DNA of 19,409 bases from an uncultured Fibrobacter sp. (GTDB taxonomy: Bacteria; Fibrobacterota; Fibrobacteria; Fibrobacterales; Fibrobacteraceae), in contig CALATK010000010.1 in NCBI GenBank assembly GCA_937891805.1, positions 1-19,409 of the forward strand. Direction: 5' to 3'. This document shows positions 12,460-19,409 of the stretch, one piece after another. Under the pieces are notes generated by a model. That model was given only the letters and a program-made list of their open reading frames with translations, was not told the DNA's origin and made no database searches. A program made the translations under genes and the position numbers. Positions within the stretch are counted from its first letter, which is position 1; every line of letters begins with the position of its first letter.

Positions 12460-12735
12460 TTTGAGAGGCCGGGGGTGTTAGGGGGTGTCCCCCTAGGCGA
12501 GGGGGTGGTGGAAGACTTGCCCTAGATCCTTCGACTACGAGCCTGCGGCTCTCTGCTCAGAATGACACCCGCGGTTTCCACGTGTATGACGATAGGGCAA
12601 GGCTGAAGCCAGGGGGAAGCCTCCCCCACCCCTTTTCTATGGACTCTATCCCCTATCGCTGCGCTCCAGGGTCCAGGGTGACAGGGAGATCCCCGCCTGC
12701 GCGGGGATGACAAGATGGTGGCGGGGATGACATCC
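12460..12735. repeat. Cluster of dispersed GC-rich repeats
   Basis: Contains GGGGGTGTCCCCC, an inverted copy of the GTCATTCTGAG...GAAGGATC repeat (12527-12572), GGGGGAAGCCTCCCCC (12612-12627, as at 11461), the ATCCCCGC-CTGC-GCGGGGAT palindrome (12689-12708, as at 2090-2109) and a partial copy of its arm (12721-12735). No gene is supported in 12395-12932. Confidence 0.7.
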
Positions 12736-12782
12736 CACGGCAACCGTTCCATTATGAAACATGGCGTTTTCAGCCTTTTCCA

Positions 12783-12825
12783 GGCCGTTTTCTTGTTTCA
12801 GAACGAAACAAAACGGCCGTTTTTT
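12783..12825 (+). terminator. Long hairpin with T run just upstream of the dnaK promoter
   Basis: GGCCGTTTT (12783-12791) pairs with AAAACGGCC (12810-12818), with an inner GTTTC-AGAAC-GAAAC dyad (12795-12809) and a T run to 12825. AAAACGGCCGTTTT (12810-12823) is itself palindromic. It would insulate dnaK from upstream read-through; the dyads lie at about -45 to -85 from the predicted start, so a protein-binding role is also possible. Confidence 0.65.
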
Positions 12826-12841
12826 GCCAGTTATTAGCATT

Positions 12842-12857
12842 TGGCACGGGTTTTGCT
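12842..12857 (+). promoter_or_regulatory. Sigma-54-type (-24/-12) promoter of dnaK
   Basis: TGGCACGGGTTTTGCT fits the RpoN consensus TGGCACG-N4-TTGCW in full; GG (12843-12844) and GC (12855-12856) are exactly 10 nt apart. The predicted start is near 12868, a leader of about 65 nt. No good -35 box for an ordinary promoter is found at the right distance. Confidence 0.7.
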
Positions 12858-12932
12858 TATGTATGGGCGTAAAAAATCGCCCCGTTCAGATTGATTCGCG
12901 GGCGGCAAGAATTTAAAAATAGGAGACTCATT

Positions 12933-14834
12933 ATGAGCAAGATTATCGGTATTGACTTGGGAACGACCAACAGCTGCGTGTCCGTGATGGAAGGCGGCAA
13001 GCCGGTCGTGATCGCTAACGCGGAAGGTTTCCGCACCACCCCGTCCATTGTCGCTTTCGGCAAGAACGGCGAACGTCTGGTGGGCCACGTGGCAAAGCGT
13101 CAGGCCATCACCAACCCCGAAAAGACCATTTACTCCATCAAGCGTTTCATGGGCCGCACCGCCGGCGAATGCTCCGCTGCCGAAAAGAACATGCCCTACA
13201 AGTTGGTGGGCTCGGGTTCTGACCCGGTCCGCGTGCAGGTGGACGACAAGCAGTTCGCTCCTCCCGAGATTTCGGCCATGGTTCTCCAGACCATGAAGAA
13301 GATTGCCGAGGACTACCTGGGCCAGCCGGTGACGCAGGCCGTGATTACGGTCCCCGCCTACTTTAACGACTCCCAGCGTCAGGCTACGAAGGATGCGGGC
13401 AAGATTGCTGGCCTCGAAGTGCTGCGTATCGTGAACGAACCGACGGCAGCCGCCCTCGCCTACGGTCTTGACTCCAAGAAGAGCGAAAAGGTCGCCGTGT
13501 ATGACCTCGGTGGCGGTACGTTCGATATCTCCATTTTGGAAATCGACGACGGCATGTTCAGCGTGAAGGCCACCAACGGCGATACGATGCTCGGCGGTGA
13601 CAACTTCGACGAAGTGATTATCGACTGGATCAACGACGAATTCAAGAAGGACAATCCGGGCATCGACCTGAAGAAGGACAAGATGGCCCTGCAGCGTTTG
13701 AAGGACGCCGCGGAAAAGGCGAAGATCGACCTTTCTGCCACGACTTCCACGAACATCAACCTCCCCTTCATCACTGCCGACGCCTCGGGCCCGAAACATT
13801 TGGACCTCACGCTCAGCCGTGCAAAGTTTGACCAGCTGACCGCCCACCTGGTGGAACGCTCCATGGAACCCTGCCGCAAGGCTATCGCCGACTCCGGCCT
13901 CTCCCTGAGCGAAATCGACGAAGTGATCCTGGTCGGTGGTTCTACCCGTATCCCGGCCGTGCAGGAAGCCGTGAAGAAGTTCTTCGGCAAGGAACCGAAC
14001 AAGACTGTGAACCCGGACGAAGTGGTGGCTATCGGTGCTGCCGTCCAGGGTGCCGTGCTTAGCGGCGACTCCTCCGTGAAGGACGTGTTGCTCCTCGACG
14101 TGACCCCGCTTTCTCTGGGTATCGAAACTCTCGGTGGCGTGATGACCAAGCTCATCGACCGTAACACCACGATTCCGACCAAGAAGAGCCAGGTGTTCTC
14201 TACCGCCGAAGACAACCAGCCGGCCGTGACGATTCACGTGCTGCAGGGCGAACGCGAATTTGCCCGCGACAACCGTACGCTCGGCAAGTTCGACTTGACC
14301 GACCTTCCGAAGAAGCCGCGTGGCGTGCCGCAGATCGAAGTGACCTTCGATATCGACGCGAACGGCATTGTGCACGTGTCTGCCAAGGACAAGGAAACCG
14401 GTAAGGAACAGTCCATCAAGATTACTTCTTCCAGCGGCCTTTCCGAAGACGAAATCAACAAGATGGTGAAGGATGCCGAAGCCAACGCGGCCAAGGACAA
14501 GGAACAGCGCGAACTGGTGGACATCAGGAACCAGGCTGAACAGATGGCTTACCAGGCCGAAGGTCAGCTGAAGGAATTTGGCGACAAGCTCCCGGCCGAC
14601 ACCAAGAGCCAGCTGCAGGCTGCTATCGACGACATCAAGGCCAAGAAGGACAACGGCACCAAGGAAGAGATCAAGGCCGCTATGGACAAGCTCCAGGGCA
14701 TGATCAGCTCCATGGCCCAGGCCGCCGGTGCAAACCAGGCCCAGCCGGGTCCGCAGCCGGGTGCTTCTGAACAGCCGAAGAACGACAAGAAGGGCGACGG
14801 TCCGGAAGTTGTCGACGCGGAAGTGGTTGACTAA
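12933..14834 (+). CDS. dnaK: DnaK (Hsp70 chaperone)
   Basis: A complete 633-residue Hsp70. The ATPase domain has [12 protein letters not shown] (5-16, phosphate 1), K70 (catalytic Lys in YSIKRFMG), [12 protein letters not shown] (190-201, phosphate 2) and [10 protein letters not shown]. The linker [12 protein letters not shown] leads to the peptide-binding beta domain and a helical lid, with a Gln/Pro/Gly-rich tail ending in EVVDAEVVD, the EEVD-like end of bacterial DnaK. It binds unfolded segments in an ATP cycle driven by DnaJ and GrpE, both in this window. AGGAGA 7 nt before the ATG at 12933 fixes the start; the frame is open upstream to a TTG but has no ribosome-binding site there. The leader carries a -24/-12 promoter; no CIRCE operator (TTAGCACTC-N9-GAGTGCTAA) is seen. 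dnaJ follows after 80 nt. Confidence 0.99.
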   Translation: MSKIIGIDLGTTNSCVSVMEGGKPVVIANAEGFRTTPSIVAFGKNGERLVGHVAKRQAITNPEKTIYSIKRFMGRTAGECSAAEKNMPYKLVGSGSDPVRVQVDDKQFAPPEISAMVLQTMKKIAEDYLGQPVTQAVITVPAYFNDSQRQATKDAGKIAGLEVLRIVNEPTAAALAYGLDSKKSEKVAVYDLGGGTFDISILEIDDGMFSVKATNGDTMLGGDNFDEVIIDWINDEFKKDNPGIDLKKDKMALQRLKDAAEKAKIDLSATTSTNINLPFITADASGPKHLDLTLSRAKFDQLTAHLVERSMEPCRKAIADSGLSLSEIDEVILVGGSTRIPAVQEAVKKFFGKEPNKTVNPDEVVAIGAAVQGAVLSGDSSVKDVLLLDVTPLSLGIETLGGVMTKLIDRNTTIPTKKSQVFSTAEDNQPAVTIHVLQGEREFARDNRTLGKFDLTDLPKKPRGVPQIEVTFDIDANGIVHVSAKDKETGKEQSIKITSSSGLSEDEINKMVKDAEANAAKDKEQRELVDIRNQAEQMAYQAEGQLKEFGDKLPADTKSQLQAAIDDIKAKKDNGTKEEIKAAMDKLQGMISSMAQAAGANQAQPGPQPGASEQPKNDKKGDGPEVVDAEVVD

Positions 14835-14856
14835 TTTCAACCTTAAAGAATTGAAC

Positions 14857-14893
14857 AGGATTCGCTCTCCTTTTGGGGAGCAATCCTTTTTGC
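14857..14893 (+). terminator. Attenuator hairpin between dnaK and dnaJ
   Basis: AGGATTCGCTCTCC (14857-14870), loop TTTT, GGGGAGCAATCCT (14875-14887), then a T run. The stem has small mismatches. It probably ends most dnaK transcripts and lets a fraction continue into dnaJ, giving less DnaJ than DnaK. Confidence 0.65.
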
Positions 14894-14914
14894 GTAAAAA
14901 GAGCGAGCGCAAAA

Positions 14915-16060
14915 ATGGCTGAAAAAAGAGATTATTACGAAGTTCTAGGCGTTGGCAAGGACGCGAGTGCTGACGAGATCAAGCACGCCTACAAGAAGCT
15001 TGCCATCAAGTACCACCCGGACAAGAATCCGGGCGACAAGGAAGCCGAAGAGAAGTTCAAGGAGGCTGCCGAGGCCTACGATGTGCTCAGCAACCCCGAG
15101 AAGCGTAAGCAGTATGACCAGTTCGGCTTCAACGCCCCCGGTGGCGGTTTTGGTGGTGGCGGATTCGGCGGCCAGGGATTCAGTTTCGAGGATATCTTCG
15201 CGAACTTTGGCGATATTTTCGGTGGCGGATTCGGTGGCTTTGGCGGCGGTGGCCGCAGGAGCTCACGCAAGGCCGGGCCTCCGCGCGGAAACGACTTGCA
15301 GATCAAGGTGGCGCTCAGCTACAAGGAAATCTTCGAGGGTTGCACCAAGAAGGTTCGCCTGAAACGCTACACGCCGTGTACGGAATGTAACGGCAAGGGC
15401 GGCCAGGACATCAAGGAATGCAGCACCTGTCATGGAACGGGCCGTGTCCGCCGCTCTACAGGCGGATTTTTCCAGATGATTACCGAGAGCGCCTGCCCCA
15501 CCTGTAACGGCATGGGCGAAGTCATCGCGAAACCGTGCCCGCATTGCCACGGCGAGGGCCGTGTGCAGGAAACCGAAGAGATTTCCATCAAGATTCCGGC
15601 GGGCGTTGCCGAGGGCCAGTACTTGAACCTGCGCGGCGAAGGCAACTGCGGGCCTCGCGGCGGTGCCTGCGGCGATTTGCTGGCGGTGATTGCCGAAAAG
15701 CCCGACGACTTCTACACCCGCGAAGGCGACGATTTGCACTGCGAAATCAAGGTGCCGGTCCACAAGCTGGTGCTTGGCGGAACGCAGCGCATCCCGACGC
15801 TGGACGGTAGCGAAGTACAGATCAAGATTGCGGCCGGCACTCAGGCCGGAAGCATCTTGCGCCTGCGCGAACAGGGCCTTTACCCGCTGAACAAGCGCGG
15901 CGACCGTGGAAGCCTCTACGTGAACATCGGCGTGGAAATTCCGAAGGACCTTAGCCGCGAAGAGAAGGAACTCTACCAGAAACTCGCGGAACTCAGGCAC
16001 GACAAAGAAACCGCGCAGGAAGAGTCTTTCCTTGAAAAGATGAAGAACCTGTTTAAATAG
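14915..16060 (+). CDS. dnaJ: DnaJ (Hsp40 co-chaperone)
   Basis: A 381-residue type I J-protein. The J domain (1-70) has the HPD motif (34-36, KYHPDKNPG), which triggers DnaK's ATPase. Residues 75-115 are Gly/Phe-rich. Four CxxCxGxG zinc modules follow at C155/C158, C169/C172, C194/C197 and C208/C211, then the two beta-sandwich substrate domains. All elements are intact. The frame is open back to an ATG at 14873, but that lies in the attenuator hairpin and adds 14 unrelated residues; the ATG at 14915 matches the family start, with only a weak GAGCGAGC ribosome-binding site. It is co-transcribed with dnaK through a leaky hairpin, or coupled by low-level read-through. Confidence 0.98.
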   Translation: MAEKRDYYEVLGVGKDASADEIKHAYKKLAIKYHPDKNPGDKEAEEKFKEAAEAYDVLSNPEKRKQYDQFGFNAPGGGFGGGGFGGQGFSFEDIFANFGDIFGGGFGGFGGGGRRSSRKAGPPRGNDLQIKVALSYKEIFEGCTKKVRLKRYTPCTECNGKGGQDIKECSTCHGTGRVRRSTGGFFQMITESACPTCNGMGEVIAKPCPHCHGEGRVQETEEISIKIPAGVAEGQYLNLRGEGNCGPRGGACGDLLAVIAEKPDDFYTREGDDLHCEIKVPVHKLVLGGTQRIPTLDGSEVQIKIAAGTQAGSILRLREQGLYPLNKRGDRGSLYVNIGVEIPKDLSREEKELYQKLAELRHDKETAQEESFLEKMKNLFK

Positions 16061-16094
16061 ACAGTGGTTAGTGATTGGTGGTTAGGATGGTCGC

Positions 16095-16170
16095 AGAGCG
16101 TGTCATCCTGAGCATACATCCCCGCTGTCATTCTGGAGGGGCTATGCCCCGATAGAATCACGAGGAACCA
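16095..16170. repeat. Partial copies of the dispersed GTCATCCTGAG repeat after dnaJ
   Basis: GTGTCATCCTGAGCATACAT is followed by GTCATTCTGGAGGGGC-TAT-GCCCC...AGAAT, a hairpin with ATTCT/AGAAT outer and GGGGC/GCCCC inner stems. These relate to the elements at 11497 and 12560. No gene is present in 16061-16255. Confidence 0.6.
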
Positions 16171-16216
16171 TACATTCCGATGAGTACTTGTTAAATAAAG
16201 TCGATGGATCTAAGAA

Positions 16217-16252
16217 AATGCCCCCGACATTGGTGTGTTGGGGGTATTTTTG
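16217..16252 (+). terminator. Terminator downstream of dnaJ
   Basis: AATGCCCCCGACA (16217-16229) pairs with TGTTGGGGGTATT (16235-16247), followed by a T run to 16251. It lies about 160 nt after the dnaJ stop and abuts the stop of the converging hypothetical gene. Confidence 0.7.
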
Positions 16253-16255
16253 TAC

Positions 16256-16816
16256 TTAAAAAGGCCTATTTTTCCTATTTTTTTTTAGATCCTCCTTTGT
16301 GACCTGACGGCTACCCCATGCCTTGCATATTCTTTTATCAAGAAATACAAATATGAAATTATCCGAGAAGAAATCATAGCCCAAATTTACAACAAAGTTA
16401 GCTCTAAAATTACCCCATGTTTCACTACCAATCGCTTTAAGCATCTCATCTGTCAAATAACAGCCTATTACTTGCCCATGTCTATACGATGGCGAGAATT
16501 TTCCTGAACGGATAATTTCCTCCACCACGATCTCACTTGCTTGGAGCATATCATACAGCAATTGTCCACCCCTTTCTGTCGGAAATTCTTTACCATCTGC
16601 CGCAGCATTTTTTCTTACTTTTTCCCAAGGAAATTCCTTAAAATTCATTATACTATCCAGGGGTTCCAAAAAACAAAGTGTACCCATAGGGTACAATGAT
16701 TCAGCAACGTTTCCTGATAAAAGTGCCAATTTGGCGAAATCGTCCCTGTATAATCCACATTTACCAGCAAATGCCATGATAAACGATGAACAAACTATTA
16801 ATATAATTTTTTTCAT
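16256..16816 (-). CDS. Hypothetical exported protein
   Basis: A 186-residue protein with a clear signal peptide (MKKIILIVCSSFIMAFAG, cleavage near 17-18) and a mature part with three or four Cys residues, a mixed helix/strand make-up and a very basic end (KEDLKKNRKNRPF). I do not recognise a family. AAAGGAAA about 5 nt before the ATG supports the start. AT-rich, minus strand, in an accessory stretch after dnaJ. The next minus-strand frame upstream ends 25 nt away, so both may share a transcript. Confidence 0.6.
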   Translation of the reverse strand: MKKIILIVCSSFIMAFAGKCGLYRDDFAKLALLSGNVAESLYPMGTLCFLEPLDSIMNFKEFPWEKVRKNAAADGKEFPTERGGQLLYDMLQASEIVVEEIIRSGKFSPSYRHGQVIGCYLTDEMLKAIGSETWGNFRANFVVNLGYDFFSDNFIFVFLDKRICKAWGSRQVTKEDLKKNRKNRPF

Positions 16817-16841
16817 TTTGTTTCCTTTTTTGATTAAAAAT

Positions 16842-17246
16842 TTACAAGAATGATATGGAATCTATCAATAGAGATCGGAACAGGGAGAATGACAACCCAA
16901 TTTGATTTTTCATGACATTTTTGCGGGTACAATGGATAATCATCCAAAGAGCCCAATAAGAATGGACCGAAATCCCCCCTTTTTTAATCAAAAGGTTTCG
17001 AGCAACCAAAGTCCGACTTGATTTGTTGATAGATCCATTAGGCATTAGAACCCACATTTGAGATTGTTTAAATCTTTTTTCCCAATCTGCTGAAAGCAGT
17101 CTTTTTTGCCAATGCATGCTATTAACAGGGAGTATGGCCAACCCTGAATAGCGACAATTAACATCATAAGCTGCATAAGAAGCGAACCACGCTCCTCCCA
17201 AATGGCCGAGTTCCGAGCCCTCGATGCAATTATAATTTTTTCCCAT
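16842..17246 (-). CDS. Hypothetical small protein, possibly degraded
   Basis: An open frame that from the ATG at 17246 encodes 134 residues (MGKNYNCIEGSELGHLGG...), rich in Ser, Trp and basic residues, with no recognisable domain and no signal peptide. A GGAGG lies about 18 nt before the ATG, too far for normal use, and a TTG further up could extend it to 17288. AT-rich. It may be a real gene, or the remains of one: the composition changes after about residue 75 and no family signal is seen. Confidence 0.35.
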   Translation of the reverse strand: MGKNYNCIEGSELGHLGGAWFASYAAYDVNCRYSGLAILPVNSMHWQKRLLSADWEKRFKQSQMWVLMPNGSINKSSRTLVARNLLIKKGGISVHSYWALWMIIHCTRKNVMKNQIGLSFSLFRSLLIDSISFL

Positions 17247-17395
17247 AATAGATTTCTTATAATTAACCTCCACACCAAATGTAAACAAAAAAAAACAATG
17301 TCAAGTATTTTTTGAAATTTTGGCATTTTTTTACACTTTTGACTGATTTTAGAGAAAATTACACCGAACAAGAATATAAAATCATACCGAATTGA

Positions 17396-17424
17396 TTGAC
17401 TAAATTAGACCGATTATATATATT
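17396..17424 (+). promoter_or_regulatory. Promoter of the ATPase gene, placed for a leaderless mRNA
   Basis: TTGACT (17396-17401), exactly 17 nt, TATATT (17419-17424). The ATG is at 17431, only 6 nt after the -10 box, so transcription should begin at the start codon itself. The stretch 17289-17395 shows nothing else. Confidence 0.7.
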
Positions 17425-17430
17425 GGTGAC

Positions 17431-18708
17431 ATGAAATCGTCCAATTACAAGCCCAGAATTGTTGATAGCCAGATAAAAAACGCACTTTCCACTTTCGGCG
17501 CGGTATGTGTTGAGGGTCCCAAATGGTGCGGCAAGACCTGGACATCCGATTTTCATGCCAAAAGCAAAATTGAACTTGGCGATCCGAGTGGCAATTTTCA
17601 AAACAGGCAACTTGCCGAACTTGACCCAAAACTAGTCTTAGATGGCGATACGCCAAGACTCATTGACGAATGGCAAGAAGTTCCGCCGGTATGGGACACA
17701 GTGCGTTACGAAGTCGACCATCGTGCCGCTAAGGGGCAATTTATCTTGACGGGTTCCTCAACCCCGTCACGCAAGGGCATTCTGCACAGTGGAGCCGGAC
17801 GAATTGCCAAAATCCGCATGCGACCAATGTCGCTCTACGAATCAGGAACCTCCAGCGGCGTTGTATCTCTACAGGATATATGCAACGGTAAAATTGAACC
17901 GGTCATGACGGGAGAAGTTCAATTAAAGGCTTTGATAGAACTCGTTGTTCGCGGAGGATGGCCGGGAAACCTCGGGCTTACTACGGAACAATCCATGGCT
18001 ATACCGAAAGCCTATCTTGACGCCATTATCGATGACGACATGGACCGCCTGGACGGAATCAAGCGGAATAAGACCAAGATGACACTATTGCTACGATCAC
18101 TTGCTCGAAACGAATCAACCACGGCAACTAATAAGATTTTGAAAAACGACATCAAGGATGTCGATGACGACGATATTGACACAGATACAATCGCCAGCTA
18201 TCTCGATGTCTTAAAGAGACTCTTTCTCGTCGAGAACCAACCGCCATTCAGCACAAAAATTCGCTCCAAACTTAGGGTCAAGCAAGCCGAGAAAAGGCAC
18301 CTGGCCGACCCCTCGCTTGCAGCATCGCTATTGGGCGCAACCCCCGATAAACTCATGCACGACTTGAATACTCTGGGTTTTCTGTTTGAATCGCTTTGTG
18401 AACGGGATCTGGACATCTACGCAAAATCATTCGGCGGAAAGCTTTATCATTACCAAGATTACGCCAACAAGGAAATTGATTCAGTCATCGAGATGCCCGA
18501 TGGCAGCTGGAGCGCTTTTGAAATAAAGCTCGGCGCAAATCAGATTGACGAAGCTGCACGGAATTTACTGGATATACAAAGAGATATTTCCAACGATCCA
18601 AAAGGCATTCCTCCATCCAACCTTTGTGTTATTTGTGGAATGAGCAGCGCCGCATACAAACGCCCAGACGGAGTATTCGTTGTTCCAATTACAGCATTGA
18701 AGAATTGA
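17431..18708 (+). CDS. AAA-type ATPase with DUF4143 (PD-(D/E)xK-like) domain
   Basis: A 425-residue protein of the large AAA_14/DUF4143 family. The ATPase part has Walker A GPKWCGKT (29-36), a Walker B-like LIDEWQ (77-82; D79, E80) and a sensor strand FILTGSS (104-110). The C-terminal DUF4143 part ends in a restriction-nuclease-like pattern: E320 (FESLCERD), D350 (KEIDSVIE) and E364-x-K366 (AFEIKLG). The family's biological role is not settled; members are scattered, often carried on mobile or accessory DNA. It stands alone with its own promoter and no ribosome-binding site. Codon choice is less GC-rich than that of dnaK, and it neighbours AT-rich hypothetical genes, which fits acquisition by transfer. 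Confidence 0.88.
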   Translation: MKSSNYKPRIVDSQIKNALSTFGAVCVEGPKWCGKTWTSDFHAKSKIELGDPSGNFQNRQLAELDPKLVLDGDTPRLIDEWQEVPPVWDTVRYEVDHRAAKGQFILTGSSTPSRKGILHSGAGRIAKIRMRPMSLYESGTSSGVVSLQDICNGKIEPVMTGEVQLKALIELVVRGGWPGNLGLTTEQSMAIPKAYLDAIIDDDMDRLDGIKRNKTKMTLLLRSLARNESTTATNKILKNDIKDVDDDDIDTDTIASYLDVLKRLFLVENQPPFSTKIRSKLRVKQAEKRHLADPSLAASLLGATPDKLMHDLNTLGFLFESLCERDLDIYAKSFGGKLYHYQDYANKEIDSVIEMPDGSWSAFEIKLGANQIDEAARNLLDIQRDISNDPKGIPPSNLCVICGMSSAAYKRPDGVFVVPITALKN

Positions 18709-18774
18709 CTAGGTTTAGTTGGTGGGAATCTTATGGGAATAGAAAACCAATAATCTTGGGAATTTTAAGTGTAA

Positions 18775-19409
<635 letters not shown>

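Noticed and set aside
12826..12932. CIRCE operator upstream of dnaK
   Set aside because: TTAGCATTT at 12835 resembles only part of one arm; the inverted arm GAGTGCTAA is absent.
12834..14912. 692-codon open frame antisense to dnaK
   Set aside because: Mirror frame of a highly biased, GC-rich gene; His/Val/Gly-rich with no domain, and dnaK on the other strand is unambiguous.

Overview
The window looks like a piece of a Fibrobacter (phylum Fibrobacterota) chromosome or metagenome contig. This rests on the protein set (V-type ATPase subunits, class II aldolase, small omega subunit, DnaK/DnaJ/GrpE, family-2 ThiF), on short GC-rich intergenic repeats carrying 'GTCATCC' cores, and on a secreted protein with a tail resembling type IX secretion signals. 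No database search was possible, so the genus is an inference. Most core genes are moderately GC-rich. The nickel exporter, the 8.8-9.25 kb spacer and the 11.9-12.4 and 16.3-17.4 kb stretches are visibly AT-rich.

Layout. 1-130: the 3' end and terminator of a ribosomal protein L7/L12 gene (minus strand), fused to the middle of a V-ATPase subunit I gene, probably an assembly or rearrangement join. 107-2053: V-ATPase subunit I (5'-truncated) and two tandem K (rotor ring) paralogues, then a terminator. 2317-3339: NicO/RcnA-type metal exporter. 3490-4491 (minus): class II fructose-bisphosphate aldolase. 4656-5786: secreted HExxH protein with a lectin-like part. 5833-6261 (minus): tRNA-Ser(GGA) and rpoZ behind a shared promoter. 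6389-8761 (minus): lipoprotein plus a frameshifted M3 oligopeptidase. 8762-9350: AT-rich spacer with five evenly spaced dyads. 9351-10925: grpE, thiS, thiF. 11152-12394: accessory HTH regulator, solitary HicB-like protein and small membrane protein, embedded in repeats. 12933-16060: dnaK-dnaJ. 16256-17288: AT-rich hypothetical genes. 17431-18708: AAA ATPase/DUF4143 protein. 18775-end (minus): tgt, truncated by the window edge.

Most notable: (i) grpE and dnaK, 2.9 kb apart, both carry a textbook -24/-12 (sigma-54 type) element, TGGCAC-N5-TTGCT, and both would have leaders of about 64-65 nt; no CIRCE operator is visible. (ii) The grpE spacer holds five GGCATATAAA...TTTATATGCC dyads with a 62-64 bp period, ending about 80 bp before the -24 element, where an enhancer array would sit. 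(iii) The second V-ATPase K paralogue has lost two of the predicted Na+ ligands that the first one keeps. (iv) Intergenic repeat sequence appears to have been absorbed in frame into the N-terminus of GrpE. (v) Two genes have a -10 box exactly 6 nt before ATG, suggesting leaderless mRNAs.
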